Positions 5,627-15,037 are shown, counted from the first letter of the stretch. The stretch is DNA of 15,160 nucleotides from Desulfobacterales bacterium (GCA_022013615.1 JAKLQB010000268.1:1-15160), one strand, 5' to 3'. Program-made: numbers and translations. Notes: a model not told the origin generated them from the letters alone.

Positions 5627-6212
5627 TTTTTTCCTCAGATGTACCCATCTGGGCTTCTTCCTCGGAGATTGGTACCGTCTCCTCTTCATCGGATCCGAAT
5701 TCCCTGATTTCTTTTAACTTTGGGAGTGACCCAAGGTCCTTAAGATCAAAGACAGCAAGAAACTTCTTTGTTGTTCCATAGATGAGCGGTCTGCCAGGGA
5801 GATTTTTCCGGCCCATGATTCTGACCAAATCTTTTTCCAGGAGTGTTCTTAAAATTCCCCCAACATCAACTCCCCTTAATCTTTCGATTTCCTGACGGAG
5901 GATCGGTTGCTTATAGGCGATGATGGCCAAAGTCTCTAAAGCAGCACGTGACAAGCGGGTGGGGGATGTCTTTAGCATTCTAAGAACATAAGGTGCGTAC
6001 TCGGACCGTGTCCGAAGTTGAAAACCTTGAGCGACCTCCTTAAGGACAAAACTCCTTTTAAGGCCGTCGTATTCGGTTTGAAGTTCATTTAACGCCTGGG
6101 TGATTTTTGATCCGGTCTCATCTGGCAAACAGGCATTGATCTCACGGACATTGAGTGGCCTGTCCGATGCAAACAACAATGCTTCTATGATCAATTTCAT
6201 TGATTTGCTCAT
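5619..6212 (-). CDS. scpB: Segregation and condensation protein B
   Basis: The 197-residue protein binds the kleisin ScpA as a dimer and helps form the SMC-ScpAB condensin that compacts and separates newly replicated chromosomes. Features are the N-terminal EALLFASDRPLNVREI winged-helix segment, and the central RLSRAALETLAIIAYKQPIL then R-EIERLRGVDVGGILRTL. These form the strongly conserved core of ScpB. GRPLIYGTTKKFLAVFDL follows near residue 145, and the C-terminus is acidic. Length fits the family. The ATG at 6210-6212 has only a weak AGG about ten bases upstream. The gene follows scpA after a 108-bp gap containing a repeat, and its 3' end overlaps rluB by eight bases, giving translational coupling. 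Confidence 0.95.
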   Translation of the reverse strand: MSKSMKLIIEALLFASDRPLNVREINACLPDETGSKITQALNELQTEYDGLKRSFVLKEVAQGFQLRTRSEYAPYVLRMLKTSPTRLSRAALETLAIIAYKQPILRQEIERLRGVDVGGILRTLLEKDLVRIMGRKNLPGRPLIYGTTKKFLAVFDLKDLGSLPKLKEIREFGSDEEETVPISEEEAQMGTSEEKND

Positions 6213-6231
6213 GATACAATAGCCTATGTAT

Positions 6232-6300
6232 TAGACGGGATAACAGGTTTTACAAGATAATTAACCGGATTTATTTCATGTTCATCATGTTATCGTGTCA
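6232..6300. repeat. Degenerate GACAGGAT-family inverted repeat between scpA and scpB (copy C)
   Basis: AGACGGGATAACAGG near 6233-6247 and CATGTTATCGTGTCA (6286-6300) are inverted with about 11 of 15 matches. TTAACCGGATTTAT inside resembles the TTAACAGGAT unit of copy A. It occupies most of the scpA-scpB gap. It is shorter and more decayed than copies A and B. Confidence 0.45.
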
Positions 6301-6320
6301 ACTATTTATCCTCTGGTGAA

Positions 6321-7058
6321 TTACGATCCGTTACCGTTTCCGCCGTTTTCATCAAAAGAGGGGATCAATCGAATGTCACCTTCTGATGTGGCCTGAAATA
6401 CCCTCACGAGACCCATGTGAACCAGTTCCAAAAGGGCCAGGAAGGTTACAATAAATTCCGAAACCGTTCGATCTTTACTGAAGATTTCACGAAAGAACAT
6501 AGCCCCTTTTTCTTTGAGTCGGGCTATGATAAGTTCGGTTTTTTCTTTGACAGACCATTGTTCAGGTTGGACTGTAAGTTTAGCACCGGGCAACCTTTGA
6601 TCAACTATCCGTTTGAAGGCATCTATCAATTGGAAGAGGCTTACATCCAACTCAGGTTCTTCGCCGTTTACCCCATCCTGGAAATATGGGATTACCGTAC
6701 GGGCAAAGACATCTCTGTCCAGAATTTCCCTTTCAGAAAAAGCTTCGGCGATTTCTTTAAATTGCATGTACTCCAGAAGTGGCCGCATAATCTCAGTACG
6801 GGGATCTTCCTCATCATCCTCTTCGTGTGAACCCGGTAGCAGCATCTTTGATTTTATGTGAATCAGTGTGGAGGCCATTATTAGAAAATCACCAGCCACA
6901 TTAATGTTAAGGGTCTTCATCAACTCCATATATCCCAGGTACTGGTCGGTAATCGTAGCTATGGGTATGTCGAAAATATCCACTTCATTCTTGTTGATAA
7001 GGTGGAGTAACAGATCCAGCGGGCCTTCGAATATTTCCAGTTTAACTTCGTAATCCAT
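6321..7058 (-). CDS. scpA: Segregation and condensation protein A (kleisin)
   Basis: The 245-residue kleisin closes the SMC ring together with ScpB. The N-terminal SMC-neck binding region starts YEVKLEIFEGPLDLLLHLIN, a highly conserved family opening. ATITDQYLGYMELM and FLIMASTLIHIKSKMLLPG follow to about residue 75. The middle is acidic, and the C-terminal winged helix ends with FIVTFLALLELVHMGLVRVF (about 203-222). The start ATG 7056-7058 lies three bases after the trpS stop, so the two genes are co-transcribed and probably co-translated. Length and order match the usual ScpA. The C-terminal GGNGNGS tail is low in complexity and of no obvious function. Confidence 0.95.
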   Translation of the reverse strand: MDYEVKLEIFEGPLDLLLHLINKNEVDIFDIPIATITDQYLGYMELMKTLNINVAGDFLIMASTLIHIKSKMLLPGSHEEDDEEDPRTEIMRPLLEYMQFKEIAEAFSEREILDRDVFARTVIPYFQDGVNGEEPELDVSLFQLIDAFKRIVDQRLPGAKLTVQPEQWSVKEKTELIIARLKEKGAMFFREIFSKDRTVSEFIVTFLALLELVHMGLVRVFQATSEGDIRLIPSFDENGGNGNGS

Positions 7059-7061
7059 TTT

Positions 7062-8045
7062 TTAGATCTTTACCGCGCCTCTCACCTCTGCCATGGTCTC
7101 CCTGGCAACGGCCCTGGCCCGTATATTGCCTTGCTCTATGATTTCCCTGATCTTATTGATATCAGTCTCCAGTTCTTTCCTTTTGGCCCTCATCGGTTCG
7201 AGGCCTGTTTTTAGACTGGCGGCCATTAATTTTTTGCATTCCACACACCCGATACCGGCGGATCGGCATTCTTTATCAATCTTTGAAACTGTTTCAGGAT
7301 CAGTATATATTTCATGAAACGAGAACACATTACAGATCTCCGGACGACCAGGATCATTTCTTCTGGCCCGCTGTGGGTCTGTGATCATCTGCCCAACCTT
7401 CGTGTCAATAACTCCATCAGTGTCTGTGAGGAATATGGCGTTATCATAACTCTTGCTCATTTTACGCCTGTCAATGCCGAGGATCTTTGATGTGGGAGTA
7501 AGCAGGAGATCAGGTATGGGGAAAACCTCTCCATAGAAGTGATTGAATCTACGGGCTATCTCCCTGGTCAATTCCACATGGGGGGCCTGGTCTTCGCCGA
7601 CAGGAACTCCGTTGGCCTTGTACATGAGGATGTCAGCGGCCTGGAGAACAGGGTAGCCCAGAAAACCATAAGTATAGATGTCCCTCTGGGTGAGTTCACG
7701 GAGTTGCTCCTTATAGGTAGGATTTCTCTCCAGCCATGAAAGGGGTGTAATCATGGACAAAATTAAGTGAAGCTCTGCGTGCTCTTTTATGTGGGATTGA
7801 ATGAAAAAAGGGGATATTTCCGGATCAAGCCCAACGGAAATCCAGTCCATTGCAATGTCATAGATGCTTTCCCCAATAATCTCCGGATTAGCGTATTCAC
7901 TGGTCAGGGCATGCCAGTCTACTATGGCATAGAAGCATTCATATTCGTCCTGGAGCTTTTTCCAATTCAGGAGAGCCCCATGTACATGTCCAAGATGCAT
8001 GCTTCCTGTGGGCCTCATTCCGCTCAAGATTCTCTTTTTTTTCAT
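7062..8045 (-). CDS. trpS: Tryptophanyl-tRNA synthetase with Fe-S type cysteine motif
   Basis: The 327-residue class I synthetase joins tryptophan to tRNA-Trp. The HIGH-like signature is HLGH (residues 17-20) after RILSGMRPTG. AIVDWHALTS is the adenylate/tryptophan pocket, and KMSKS is at 195-199. In the C-terminal anticodon-binding part, Cys238, Cys260, Cys267 and Cys270 form C-x21-C-x6-C-x2-C. This is almost the C-x22-C-x6-C-x2-C motif of the [4Fe-4S] TrpRS described for Thermotoga maritima. The ATG at 8043-8045 gives the family-typical MKKKRILSG start. A GTG four codons upstream (8055-8057) is possible but would overlap the AAAGGGG ribosome-binding sequence. It heads the trpS-scpA-scpB-rluB cluster. 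Confidence 0.95.
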   Translation of the reverse strand: MKKKRILSGMRPTGSMHLGHVHGALLNWKKLQDEYECFYAIVDWHALTSEYANPEIIGESIYDIAMDWISVGLDPEISPFFIQSHIKEHAELHLILSMITPLSWLERNPTYKEQLRELTQRDIYTYGFLGYPVLQAADILMYKANGVPVGEDQAPHVELTREIARRFNHFYGEVFPIPDLLLTPTSKILGIDRRKMSKSYDNAIFLTDTDGVIDTKVGQMITDPQRARRNDPGRPEICNVFSFHEIYTDPETVSKIDKECRSAGIGCVECKKLMAASLKTGLEPMRAKRKELETDINKIREIIEQGNIRARAVARETMAEVRGAVKI

Positions 8046-8080
8046 ACCCTTCAACACCCCTTTGTATTGACGATTTTTGA

Positions 8081-10762
8081 TTAATGTTCAAATGTTTCCT
8101 CTACAAACCTTATCTCATCCTCCTTTGTTTTTACCAAATCATTCAGCCGGGCTTCCAGCAGGCGATCAAATATTTCCTTGAAAAATGGTCCGGGTGAGAA
8201 ACCCATTTTCAACAGATCTTTTCCCTTTAATTGAATGGCCGTTCCCTTGAGGTTTGTGAAATAGCTCGAAATAAGCCGTCTCACTTTTTCGCTGCCGGCT
8301 TTTGCCATGAGATATAGTAATGTCTCTGTATCATATGGGTGAAGCAATGTATACAAATGATAATTGTCTCCATCAAATTTGTATAGGATGTCCAGCAGGT
8401 CATTTGCATTTAACCTTTGGGATAGCATTGTGCGGTTTTCCAGTCCGACCATCCCCATCTTCTCGGCCAGAGCGCTAAGGGTTTTCTTGTCAAGGGGCGA
8501 AGTAAGGCCGTGCCAATAAACCTTCCAGGGTTCAAAGGACTCCTCCAGGTAAAGCAGGTTGTACCAGACAATTACCTTTCTAACTTCTTCCAACAGGTCT
8601 TTAACGCCCTTAGTGAGTTGTACCTCGGGGAAGACAAACTGAAGCAAATCAAGTTCATCCATCCGTTCGATAGCCTTGATAGGGTCGGGCTCCCTGAGGA
8701 TGAGTTTTAGTTCCAGAAAAAGCCTTCGGCCAGAAAGGTCTTTGAAACTATTGATTTTCACTGCATTCTTAATCAAGGCAAGGGTAAGCTTTCCGATTTT
8801 AAAACCGAATCGCTGTTCAAACCTGATAGCCCGGAGCACCCGTGTGGGATCTTCAACAAAGCTCAGGTTATGGAGGACTCGCAGTACCTTTTCCTTGATA
8901 TCTCTTTGTCCACCAAAATAATCGATCAGTGTCCCGTAAAGCCGCTTGTTTAGCTTGATTGCGAGGGTGTTAATAGTAAAATCACGCCTGTAAAGATCCA
9001 GTTTCAGGGAGCTTGTTTCCACGTTGGGCGGTGCACCTGGGGATTCGTAATATTCCATTCTGGCAGTGGCCACATCCACCTTGAAACCATCAGGGAAAAT
9101 AAGTACGGCAGTTCCGAACTTCCTGTGGCTCCTCACTCGCGCGCCATAATGCTCGGCAAATTCGTGGGCAAATTCAATGCCGTCGCCTTCAATGACAATG
9201 TCTACATCCAGATTTTCATGTTTCAGGAATACATCTCTCACAAGTCCACCAACGAGGTATGCGTTGTATCCGAGCATATCAGCCACATGCCCAAGGTCTT
9301 TCAGAACACTAATGATCTTTCTCGGCAACCGTTCCTTTAGCAGGGCGGACATATTTTTCTTTCTCATAAATTGAGACGTGTCTATGGAATCATAGAGGAA
9401 TTCTGGAATCAGGGGATCGCCTACCAGGATATTGAGGAGGTCTGTTCGGGTAATCACTCCCAAAACTTTCCCATTATCTAAAACGGGAAGTATCCTCAGT
9501 TTATTTCTGATTATCAATTCCTGAACTTCATGGAGGGAGGCGTCCGGGCCGATAGCAGAAAATTCAATATTCATGTATTCTTTTACTTTGATGTCTCCAA
9601 GCCCAAAAAACACCGCTTTTTCTACGACTTGCCGTGTAATATAACCTTTAAGGACATCTGCGCCGTCCAGGACCAGCAGCACATTAATGTTGTACCTTGT
9701 CATCATATTGGCAGCTTCTTTGACGCTCTCCCCGGGAGAGATGTGAAGCACAGGGGAAGACATCATATCCATGGCTCTTTTTTTGTGATCTACCCGGCTC
9801 CGCAAAAGGGCCTGCAAAGACCTTTCTACCTGAATCAGGGTCCTGTTCTTTATGGTGGCGGATGCTGCCTGTGGATGCCCCCCTCCACCGAGGGCAAATG
9901 CTATCTCGGCCACATTTACATCCTTTATCCGGCTACGTGCCACAAGGTAGATCCTGCTCTCCATCTGGGCCAGGGCGAAAACAAGATTCAAATTCTCCAT
10001 TTCCATGAATTTGTGTACAAGGACGGCAAAATCTCCCACATATTCGTCTCTAATAACCTTTGCAAAAACTACCTCAACACCATTGATAACCCGTTTTGTG
10101 GCCGATTGAGTGAGATCATTAAGTAGCCAAACCTGTTCGGTTGTAAGCTCTCTGGTGAGCATATCAGCGATGATATTATGATTCGCTCCCTGTTCGGTAA
10201 GCCATGCGGCCGCCTCATAATCTTCACCAGTAGTGGAAGAAAACGTGAAGGACCCTGTATCCTCATGGATCCCCAAACACATGACAGTGGCTTCATCAGG
10301 GGAAATGGCAATATTTTTTTCTCTGATCAGGCTGGTGAGCAGGGCGGTAGTAGAGCCGGTTTTACGGATAATCTCCATATCACCAGCAATATCATCCTCG
10401 GAATCGGGGTGATGGTCATAGATATGTATCTCTACATCATCCCTGTCAACCAGTTCAGCAAATTTACCGATGCGGTTCTTCTGCCGGGTGTCTACGAGGA
10501 TCAGCCTCTTGATCCGGTCAAATTTGATTTGTTTCATCTTGGAGAAGTTGAAGAGGTATGATGTGGAGTGAAGAAAGAAATTTCGGAGGTTTTTTTCCTG
10601 GGACCCTGGAAATACAAGGCTCGCTTCGGGATAGAGTTTGCTTGCAGCAACCAAAGATGCGAGGGCGTCAAAATCTGCATTAATATGGGTTGTTATAACC
10701 TCCACAGATTCCTGCACGGGAAGTTTTTTTGTTGTATGTTTTCTCTTTTGTTTTTTGTCCAT
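8081..10762 (-). CDS. DHH phosphoesterase-CBS-CBS-tRNA nucleotidyltransferase (poly(A) polymerase family) fusion
   Basis: The 893-residue protein joins three modules. Residues about 20-325 are a DHH/DHHA1 phosphoesterase (THINADFDALAS, LVDTRQ, YDHHPDS and FALGGGGHPQAASAT), similar to nanoRNase/RecJ-like enzymes. Residues about 333-447 are two CBS domains (MSSPVLHISPGESVKEA and MNIEFSAIGPDASLHEV), which usually sense adenine nucleotides. From about 478 there is a class II nucleotidyltransferase with YLVGGLVRD, DVDIVIEGDG and DLYRRDFTINTLAI. Its family adds A, CC or CCA to tRNA, or poly(A) to RNA. The same architecture is known in Aquifex and Deltaproteobacteria, some members being A-adding enzymes. 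The specificity here cannot be decided. ATG 10760-10762 lacks a Shine-Dalgarno sequence and follows a terminator. GTG 10703-10705 (AGGA upstream) is an alternative start just before the conserved region. Confidence 0.93.
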   Translation of the reverse strand: MDKKQKRKHTTKKLPVQESVEVITTHINADFDALASLVAASKLYPEASLVFPGSQEKNLRNFFLHSTSYLFNFSKMKQIKFDRIKRLILVDTRQKNRIGKFAELVDRDDVEIHIYDHHPDSEDDIAGDMEIIRKTGSTTALLTSLIREKNIAISPDEATVMCLGIHEDTGSFTFSSTTGEDYEAAAWLTEQGANHNIIADMLTRELTTEQVWLLNDLTQSATKRVINGVEVVFAKVIRDEYVGDFAVLVHKFMEMENLNLVFALAQMESRIYLVARSRIKDVNVAEIAFALGGGGHPQAASATIKNRTLIQVERSLQALLRSRVDHKKRAMDMMSSPVLHISPGESVKEAANMMTRYNINVLLVLDGADVLKGYITRQVVEKAVFFGLGDIKVKEYMNIEFSAIGPDASLHEVQELIIRNKLRILPVLDNGKVLGVITRTDLLNILVGDPLIPEFLYDSIDTSQFMRKKNMSALLKERLPRKIISVLKDLGHVADMLGYNAYLVGGLVRDVFLKHENLDVDIVIEGDGIEFAHEFAEHYGARVRSHRKFGTAVLIFPDGFKVDVATARMEYYESPGAPPNVETSSLKLDLYRRDFTINTLAIKLNKRLYGTLIDYFGGQRDIKEKVLRVLHNLSFVEDPTRVLRAIRFEQRFGFKIGKLTLALIKNAVKINSFKDLSGRRLFLELKLILREPDPIKAIERMDELDLLQFVFPEVQLTKGVKDLLEEVRKVIVWYNLLYLEESFEPWKVYWHGLTSPLDKKTLSALAEKMGMVGLENRTMLSQRLNANDLLDILYKFDGDNYHLYTLLHPYDTETLLYLMAKAGSEKVRRLISSYFTNLKGTAIQLKGKDLLKMGFSPGPFFKEIFDRLLEARLNDLVKTKEDEIRFVEETFEH

Positions 10763-10766
10763 AAAC

Positions 10767-10798
10767 AAAAAAAGCCGGGCATTCCATCTGCGCCGGCT
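10767..10798 (-). terminator. Intrinsic terminator or attenuator between dksA and the fusion gene
   Basis: On the minus strand, AGCCGG, a bulged C, GCA, a 7-base loop, TGC and CCGGCT fold into a 9-bp stem (10773-10798), followed by T's (10767-10772). This is a classic Rho-independent terminator. It ends transcription about 45 bases after dksA, yet lies only four bases before the ATG of the next gene. Confidence 0.8.
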
Positions 10799-10842
10799 GG
10801 ATCACAGTAATGAAGTAAGAAGTTCCGCCTGCAGCGGATCGA

Positions 10843-11208
10843 TTATAACCCCTTGACTTTTTCCTGGTTTTCTTGCTTTTTCTTGCAGTCAATGCACAGT
10901 GTGGTGACAGGTCTGGCCTTTAACCTTTCATCCGAGATGTTTTCACTGCATTCCTCACAAACGCCGTAGGTTCCCGCCTCAATCCTGTCCAGGCCATCTT
11001 TGATTTTTGATATCAGTTTTCTCTCCCTGTCTCGAATCCTGAGCTCAAAATTTCTGTCCGACTCCATAGACGCTCGATCTGTGGGATCAGGAAAATTTTG
11101 ATTCTGATCAGTCATTACACTGAGAGTCTTATTGGCGTCTTCCAAAAGCTCATTTAGTCTTTGGGTCAGTAAGTTTTTGAAATATTCTTGTTTCTTTTTA
11201 CTTAGCAT
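10843..11208 (-). CDS. dksA: DksA/TraR-family RNA polymerase-binding transcription factor
   Basis: The 121-residue protein is a secondary-channel regulator that acts with ppGpp on rRNA and amino-acid promoters. The N-terminal helix pair forms the coiled coil. Its tip carries DPTDRAS (Asp41, Asp44, Ala46), corresponding to the DxxDxA motif essential for activity. The C-terminal part has four zinc ligands, Cys84, Cys87, Cys105 and Cys108, in GVCEECSENI and TLCIDCKK. Length is slightly below the E. coli protein but normal for short DksA homologues. The ATG at 11206-11208 is preceded by AGGG. It is followed by an intrinsic terminator, so it appears to be a single-gene transcript unless read-through occurs. 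Whether this or another copy is the main DksA of the cell is unknown. Confidence 0.94.
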   Translation of the reverse strand: MLSKKKQEYFKNLLTQRLNELLEDANKTLSVMTDQNQNFPDPTDRASMESDRNFELRIRDRERKLISKIKDGLDRIEAGTYGVCEECSENISDERLKARPVTTLCIDCKKKQENQEKVKGL

Positions 11209-11501
11209 GGTTTTGCCCTATGTTTCTGAATAAAATTTGATGATCTCTTAAAATCCCTATTTCCCCTCGAGAGGTGCGGAAGGGATTGAGTATAAAATAG
11301 AATTTTTGAACGTGAAAGTTGATGGTCTCGTAAAAAGTCTAAATTCATGTTTCTTGTGCGCATAACTAATTGATATTACAGAAAACAGATTCTAATTTTT
11401 GTGGGTTTTGTGCCTTTTTGCGGCTATATCAAAGTTATCATTTCTCAAAAATAATGTAAAGCAATAGCAACAAACGGTTTTTAACGTTGATTTTTGCTAC
11501 A
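11209..11501. other. Intergenic region between dnaJ and dksA
   Basis: No gene is seen. TTGATGATCTCTTAAAATC (11237-11255) and TTGATGGTCTCGTAAAAAG, continuing TC (11319-11339), are diverged direct copies 82 bases apart. A TATACT (11289-11294, minus strand) could be a -10 box for dksA, but no convincing -35 accompanies it. Confidence 0.45.
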
Positions 11502-12934
<1,433 letters not shown>

Positions 12935-13006
12935 CTCATTCACCTCATAAATATTGAGAATTTACATAAATAGTGTGTATCAGAAACAAAAAGCTTAAGT
13001 AACTCA

Positions 13007-13039
13007 GGTTCAAAGTTCCAGGGTTCAAAGTTCCAGGTT
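13007..13039. repeat. 15-bp tandem repeat GGTTCAAAGTTCCAG
   Basis: GGTTCAAAGTTCCA stands at 13007-13020 and again at 13022-13035, followed by a partial third unit, GGTT. The unit resembles the TTCAGGGTTCAAAAG repeat at 781-803 and AACCCTGAACTCCTGAACC at 2952-2970 on the opposite strand. It is therefore a dispersed intergenic motif of this genome. Confidence 0.6.
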
Positions 13040-13164
13040 AACTGATGAAAACTTCACGGTTTTGAGATATTGAGGGGTGGCACATTGCGGGTAACTGCTG
13101 CCGTTCATAGGTTCATCAACTATGTCAAGCAATATGAAAAATGCGACCCCGCCGCTCGAAGATG

Positions 13165-13239
13165 CCGCTTGCGATGCGGTGAGGTTAAATCCCGCTTTCA
13201 GTCCCGCTTTTAACGGGAAACCGTGAACCTGACAACCTC
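13165..13239. repeat. GC-rich hairpin cluster upstream of comM
   Basis: CCGC-TTGCGAT-GCGG (13165-13179), GAGGTT (13181-13186) inverted as AACCTC (13234-13239), and TCCCG-CTTTTAA-CGGGA (13202-13218) are nested or adjacent stems. The GC content exceeds that of the surroundings. CCCGCT and GACCCCGCC motifs recall the interior of the element after comM (14879-14997). Confidence 0.45.
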
Positions 13240-13356
13240 GCGTTTAAAATATGGCCCTGATAACAATAAACTTTGCTTTATAACAATCCAGATGTTATAT
13301 GTAAAGGATAAATTTTACTGAAAATAACGAAAGATTTGAATTTTTCTACGTTAATC

Positions 13357-14877
13357 ATGCTCGCCAAAATTCTTAGCAGCGCTGTCATTGGAATCGATGC
13401 CTATGTCGTGGAGGTTGAAGTCGATATTGCTCAAGGCCTGCCTTCTTTTTCCACGGTGGGTTTGCCCGAGGGTGCTGTTCGTGAGAGCAAAGAGAGGGTA
13501 AAAGCGGCAATTAAAAACTCCGGATATCATTTCCCCTCCGACAGGATCACTGTCAACCTGGCGCCGGCTGATATTAAGAAAGAGGGCTCTGCATTTGATC
13601 TCCCCATGGCCTTAGGGATCCTTGCGGCAACAGGCTTAGTGGACAGATCCTCCTATGCCAGCTATCTTTTCCTTGGCGAGCTGGCCCTTGATGGGCTTCT
13701 AAGACCTGTCAAGGGTGTTTTGCCCATGGCTATTGCTGCGAAGGAATTGTCTCTTAAAGGGATATTTCTCCCCCTGGAAAATGCACCGGAAGCAGGGGTC
13801 GTGAGAGGAATCGATATTTTCCCTGTTCATACATTATCACAGGTTATTGGTGTGCTGACAGGCATGTCTCATATTGACCCTTTCAAGGTTGATACCGATA
13901 AACTCTTTCAGGTACCGGATTCTCAAGTAGACTTCAAGGATGTTCGCGGCCAGGAGAACGCAAAAAGAGCCTTAGAGATCTCTGCTGCAGGGGGACACAA
14001 CTTAATCATGATCGGACCGCCAGGCTCCGGGAAGACCATGCTGGCAAAGCGGATATCTACAGTGCTTCCAAATCTTCATTTTGAGGAGTCGCTTGAAACA
14101 TCCAAGGTGTATAGTGTGATGGGATTAATGCCCAGAGGCATGGGGCTTGTCACAATGCGCCCCTTCCGGTCCCCTCACCATACCATTTCCGATGCCGGTC
14201 TTATCGGAGGCGGACAGAACCCCAAACCCGGAGAGGTGAGCCTGGCTCATAACGGTGTCCTCTTCCTGGATGAATTACCGGAGTTTAAAAAAAATGTCCT
14301 TGAAGTCCTGAGACAGCCCATGGAAGACGGAAGCGTAACCATTTCCCGGGCAAACTCGACGGTTACATATCCGGCGAATTTTATGCTGGTAGCAGCCATG
14401 AACCCGTGCCCGTGCGGTTTTTTTGGTGATTCCAAGCGAGAATGTACTTGCTCTTTTCTCCAGATCCGACGCTATCGCGCGAAAATATCCGGCCCCCTGA
14501 TGGATCGGATAGACCTTCATCTGGAAGTGCCATCAGTTCCCTATAAAGATCTTTCTGCTACTACCGATAATGGTTCGTCGGCTGAAATTTTGGCACGAGT
14601 CTTGAAAGCCAGGGACATACAGAACAGGAGATTTAAAGAGACTGAAATCTATGCCAACGCCGGTATGAATAGCCGTAAGATCAAACAGTTTTGCAAAATA
14701 GACGGAGAATCCGGAGCATTACTGGAAAAGGCAATGGAAAAATTCGGTTTAAGTGCCAGAGCACATGCCCGGATATTGAAAATTGGCAGGACTATTGCTG
14801 ACCTGGAAGACAGTCCCAATATTAAGGCCTTACATTTGGCAGAAGCTATACAATACAGGACCCTTGATCGGAGGTAG
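13357..14877 (+). CDS. comM: ComM/YifB-family AAA+ ATPase (Mg chelatase-like)
   Basis: The 506-residue protein belongs to the YifB family. The studied member, ComM of naturally transformable bacteria, is a hexameric helicase that extends branch migration when incoming DNA is integrated. The N-terminal Lon-protease-like fold reads [20 protein letters not shown] then [26 protein letters not shown]. Walker A GPPGSGKT is at 220-227, and Walker B VLFLDE at 301-306. Four cysteines (351, 353, 363, 365: NPCPCG...ECTC) form the zinc-like cluster typical of the family. The C-terminal Mg-chelatase domain ends [15 protein letters not shown] 13357-13359 fits the usual MLAKI/V start, but has no clear Shine-Dalgarno sequence; TTG 13336 is an alternative. 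Presence does not prove competence, as many non-competent bacteria keep it. Confidence 0.95.
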   Translation: MLAKILSSAVIGIDAYVVEVEVDIAQGLPSFSTVGLPEGAVRESKERVKAAIKNSGYHFPSDRITVNLAPADIKKEGSAFDLPMALGILAATGLVDRSSYASYLFLGELALDGLLRPVKGVLPMAIAAKELSLKGIFLPLENAPEAGVVRGIDIFPVHTLSQVIGVLTGMSHIDPFKVDTDKLFQVPDSQVDFKDVRGQENAKRALEISAAGGHNLIMIGPPGSGKTMLAKRISTVLPNLHFEESLETSKVYSVMGLMPRGMGLVTMRPFRSPHHTISDAGLIGGGQNPKPGEVSLAHNGVLFLDELPEFKKNVLEVLRQPMEDGSVTISRANSTVTYPANFMLVAAMNPCPCGFFGDSKRECTCSFLQIRRYRAKISGPLMDRIDLHLEVPSVPYKDLSATTDNGSSAEILARVLKARDIQNRRFKETEIYANAGMNSRKIKQFCKIDGESGALLEKAMEKFGLSARAHARILKIGRTIADLEDSPNIKALHLAEAIQYRTLDRR

Positions 14878-14878
14878 T

Positions 14879-14997
14879 TTAGACAGGATAGACCCCGCCA
14901 CGCGCGGGGCCCCGACAGCGGGATCTACGCTCCGCTCCGACAGGCCTGGATTTACTGAATTAATATTCCCGCCCATTAGCGGGATTATCCTGTCTAA
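14879..14997. repeat. 119-bp inverted-repeat element (GACAGGAT family, copy B)
   Basis: TTAGACAGGATA (14879-14890) and TATCCTGTCTAA (14986-14997) are perfect 12-bp terminal inverted repeats. Inside is a strong hairpin, CCCCGC-CACGC-GCGGGG (about 14893-14909), plus CAGGCCTGG (14941-14949), shared with copy A. It begins one base after the comM stop codon and fills most of the gap to the next gene. It is non-coding and could act as a 3' structure for comM mRNA or be a miniature mobile element. Confidence 0.7.
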
Positions 14998-15037
14998 TAT
15001 TTTTTATGGCTAACTCTCGGATTCGGAGAAGTTTGCG

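Larger units (their letters stand above)
12944..13335. other. Divergent intergenic region between rpoZ and comM, repeat-rich
   Basis: No gene is seen. It must hold the divergent promoters for rpoZ-dnaJ and comM, plus the tandem repeat and hairpins described separately. For comM, TTGCTT (13273-13278), a 17-base spacer and TATATG (13296-13301) is a weak candidate promoter. Confidence 0.5.

Noticed and set aside
5627..5689. 21-codon N-terminal extension of rluB
   Set aside because: It would overlap scpB by 71 bases and lacks a ribosome-binding site. ATG 5626 has GAGGAA and a normal 8-base overlap.
6417..6830. 137-codon plus-strand open frame inside scpA
   Set aside because: Antisense shadow of a well-conserved kleisin gene, with no motif of its own.
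8046..8080. T-box or trp leader upstream of trpS
   Set aside because: Only about 35 bases separate the chosen trpS start from the preceding gene, with no T-box sequence or leader peptide seen.
9530..10126. 198-codon plus-strand open frame
   Set aside because: It lies wholly inside the fusion gene on the opposite strand. Its translation shows no domain, while the minus strand shows CBS and DHHA1 motifs.
13141..13250. Possible CRISPR-like or repeat array upstream of comM
   Set aside because: The repeats are short, irregular and inverted, with no regular spacers. They are hairpins, not an array.
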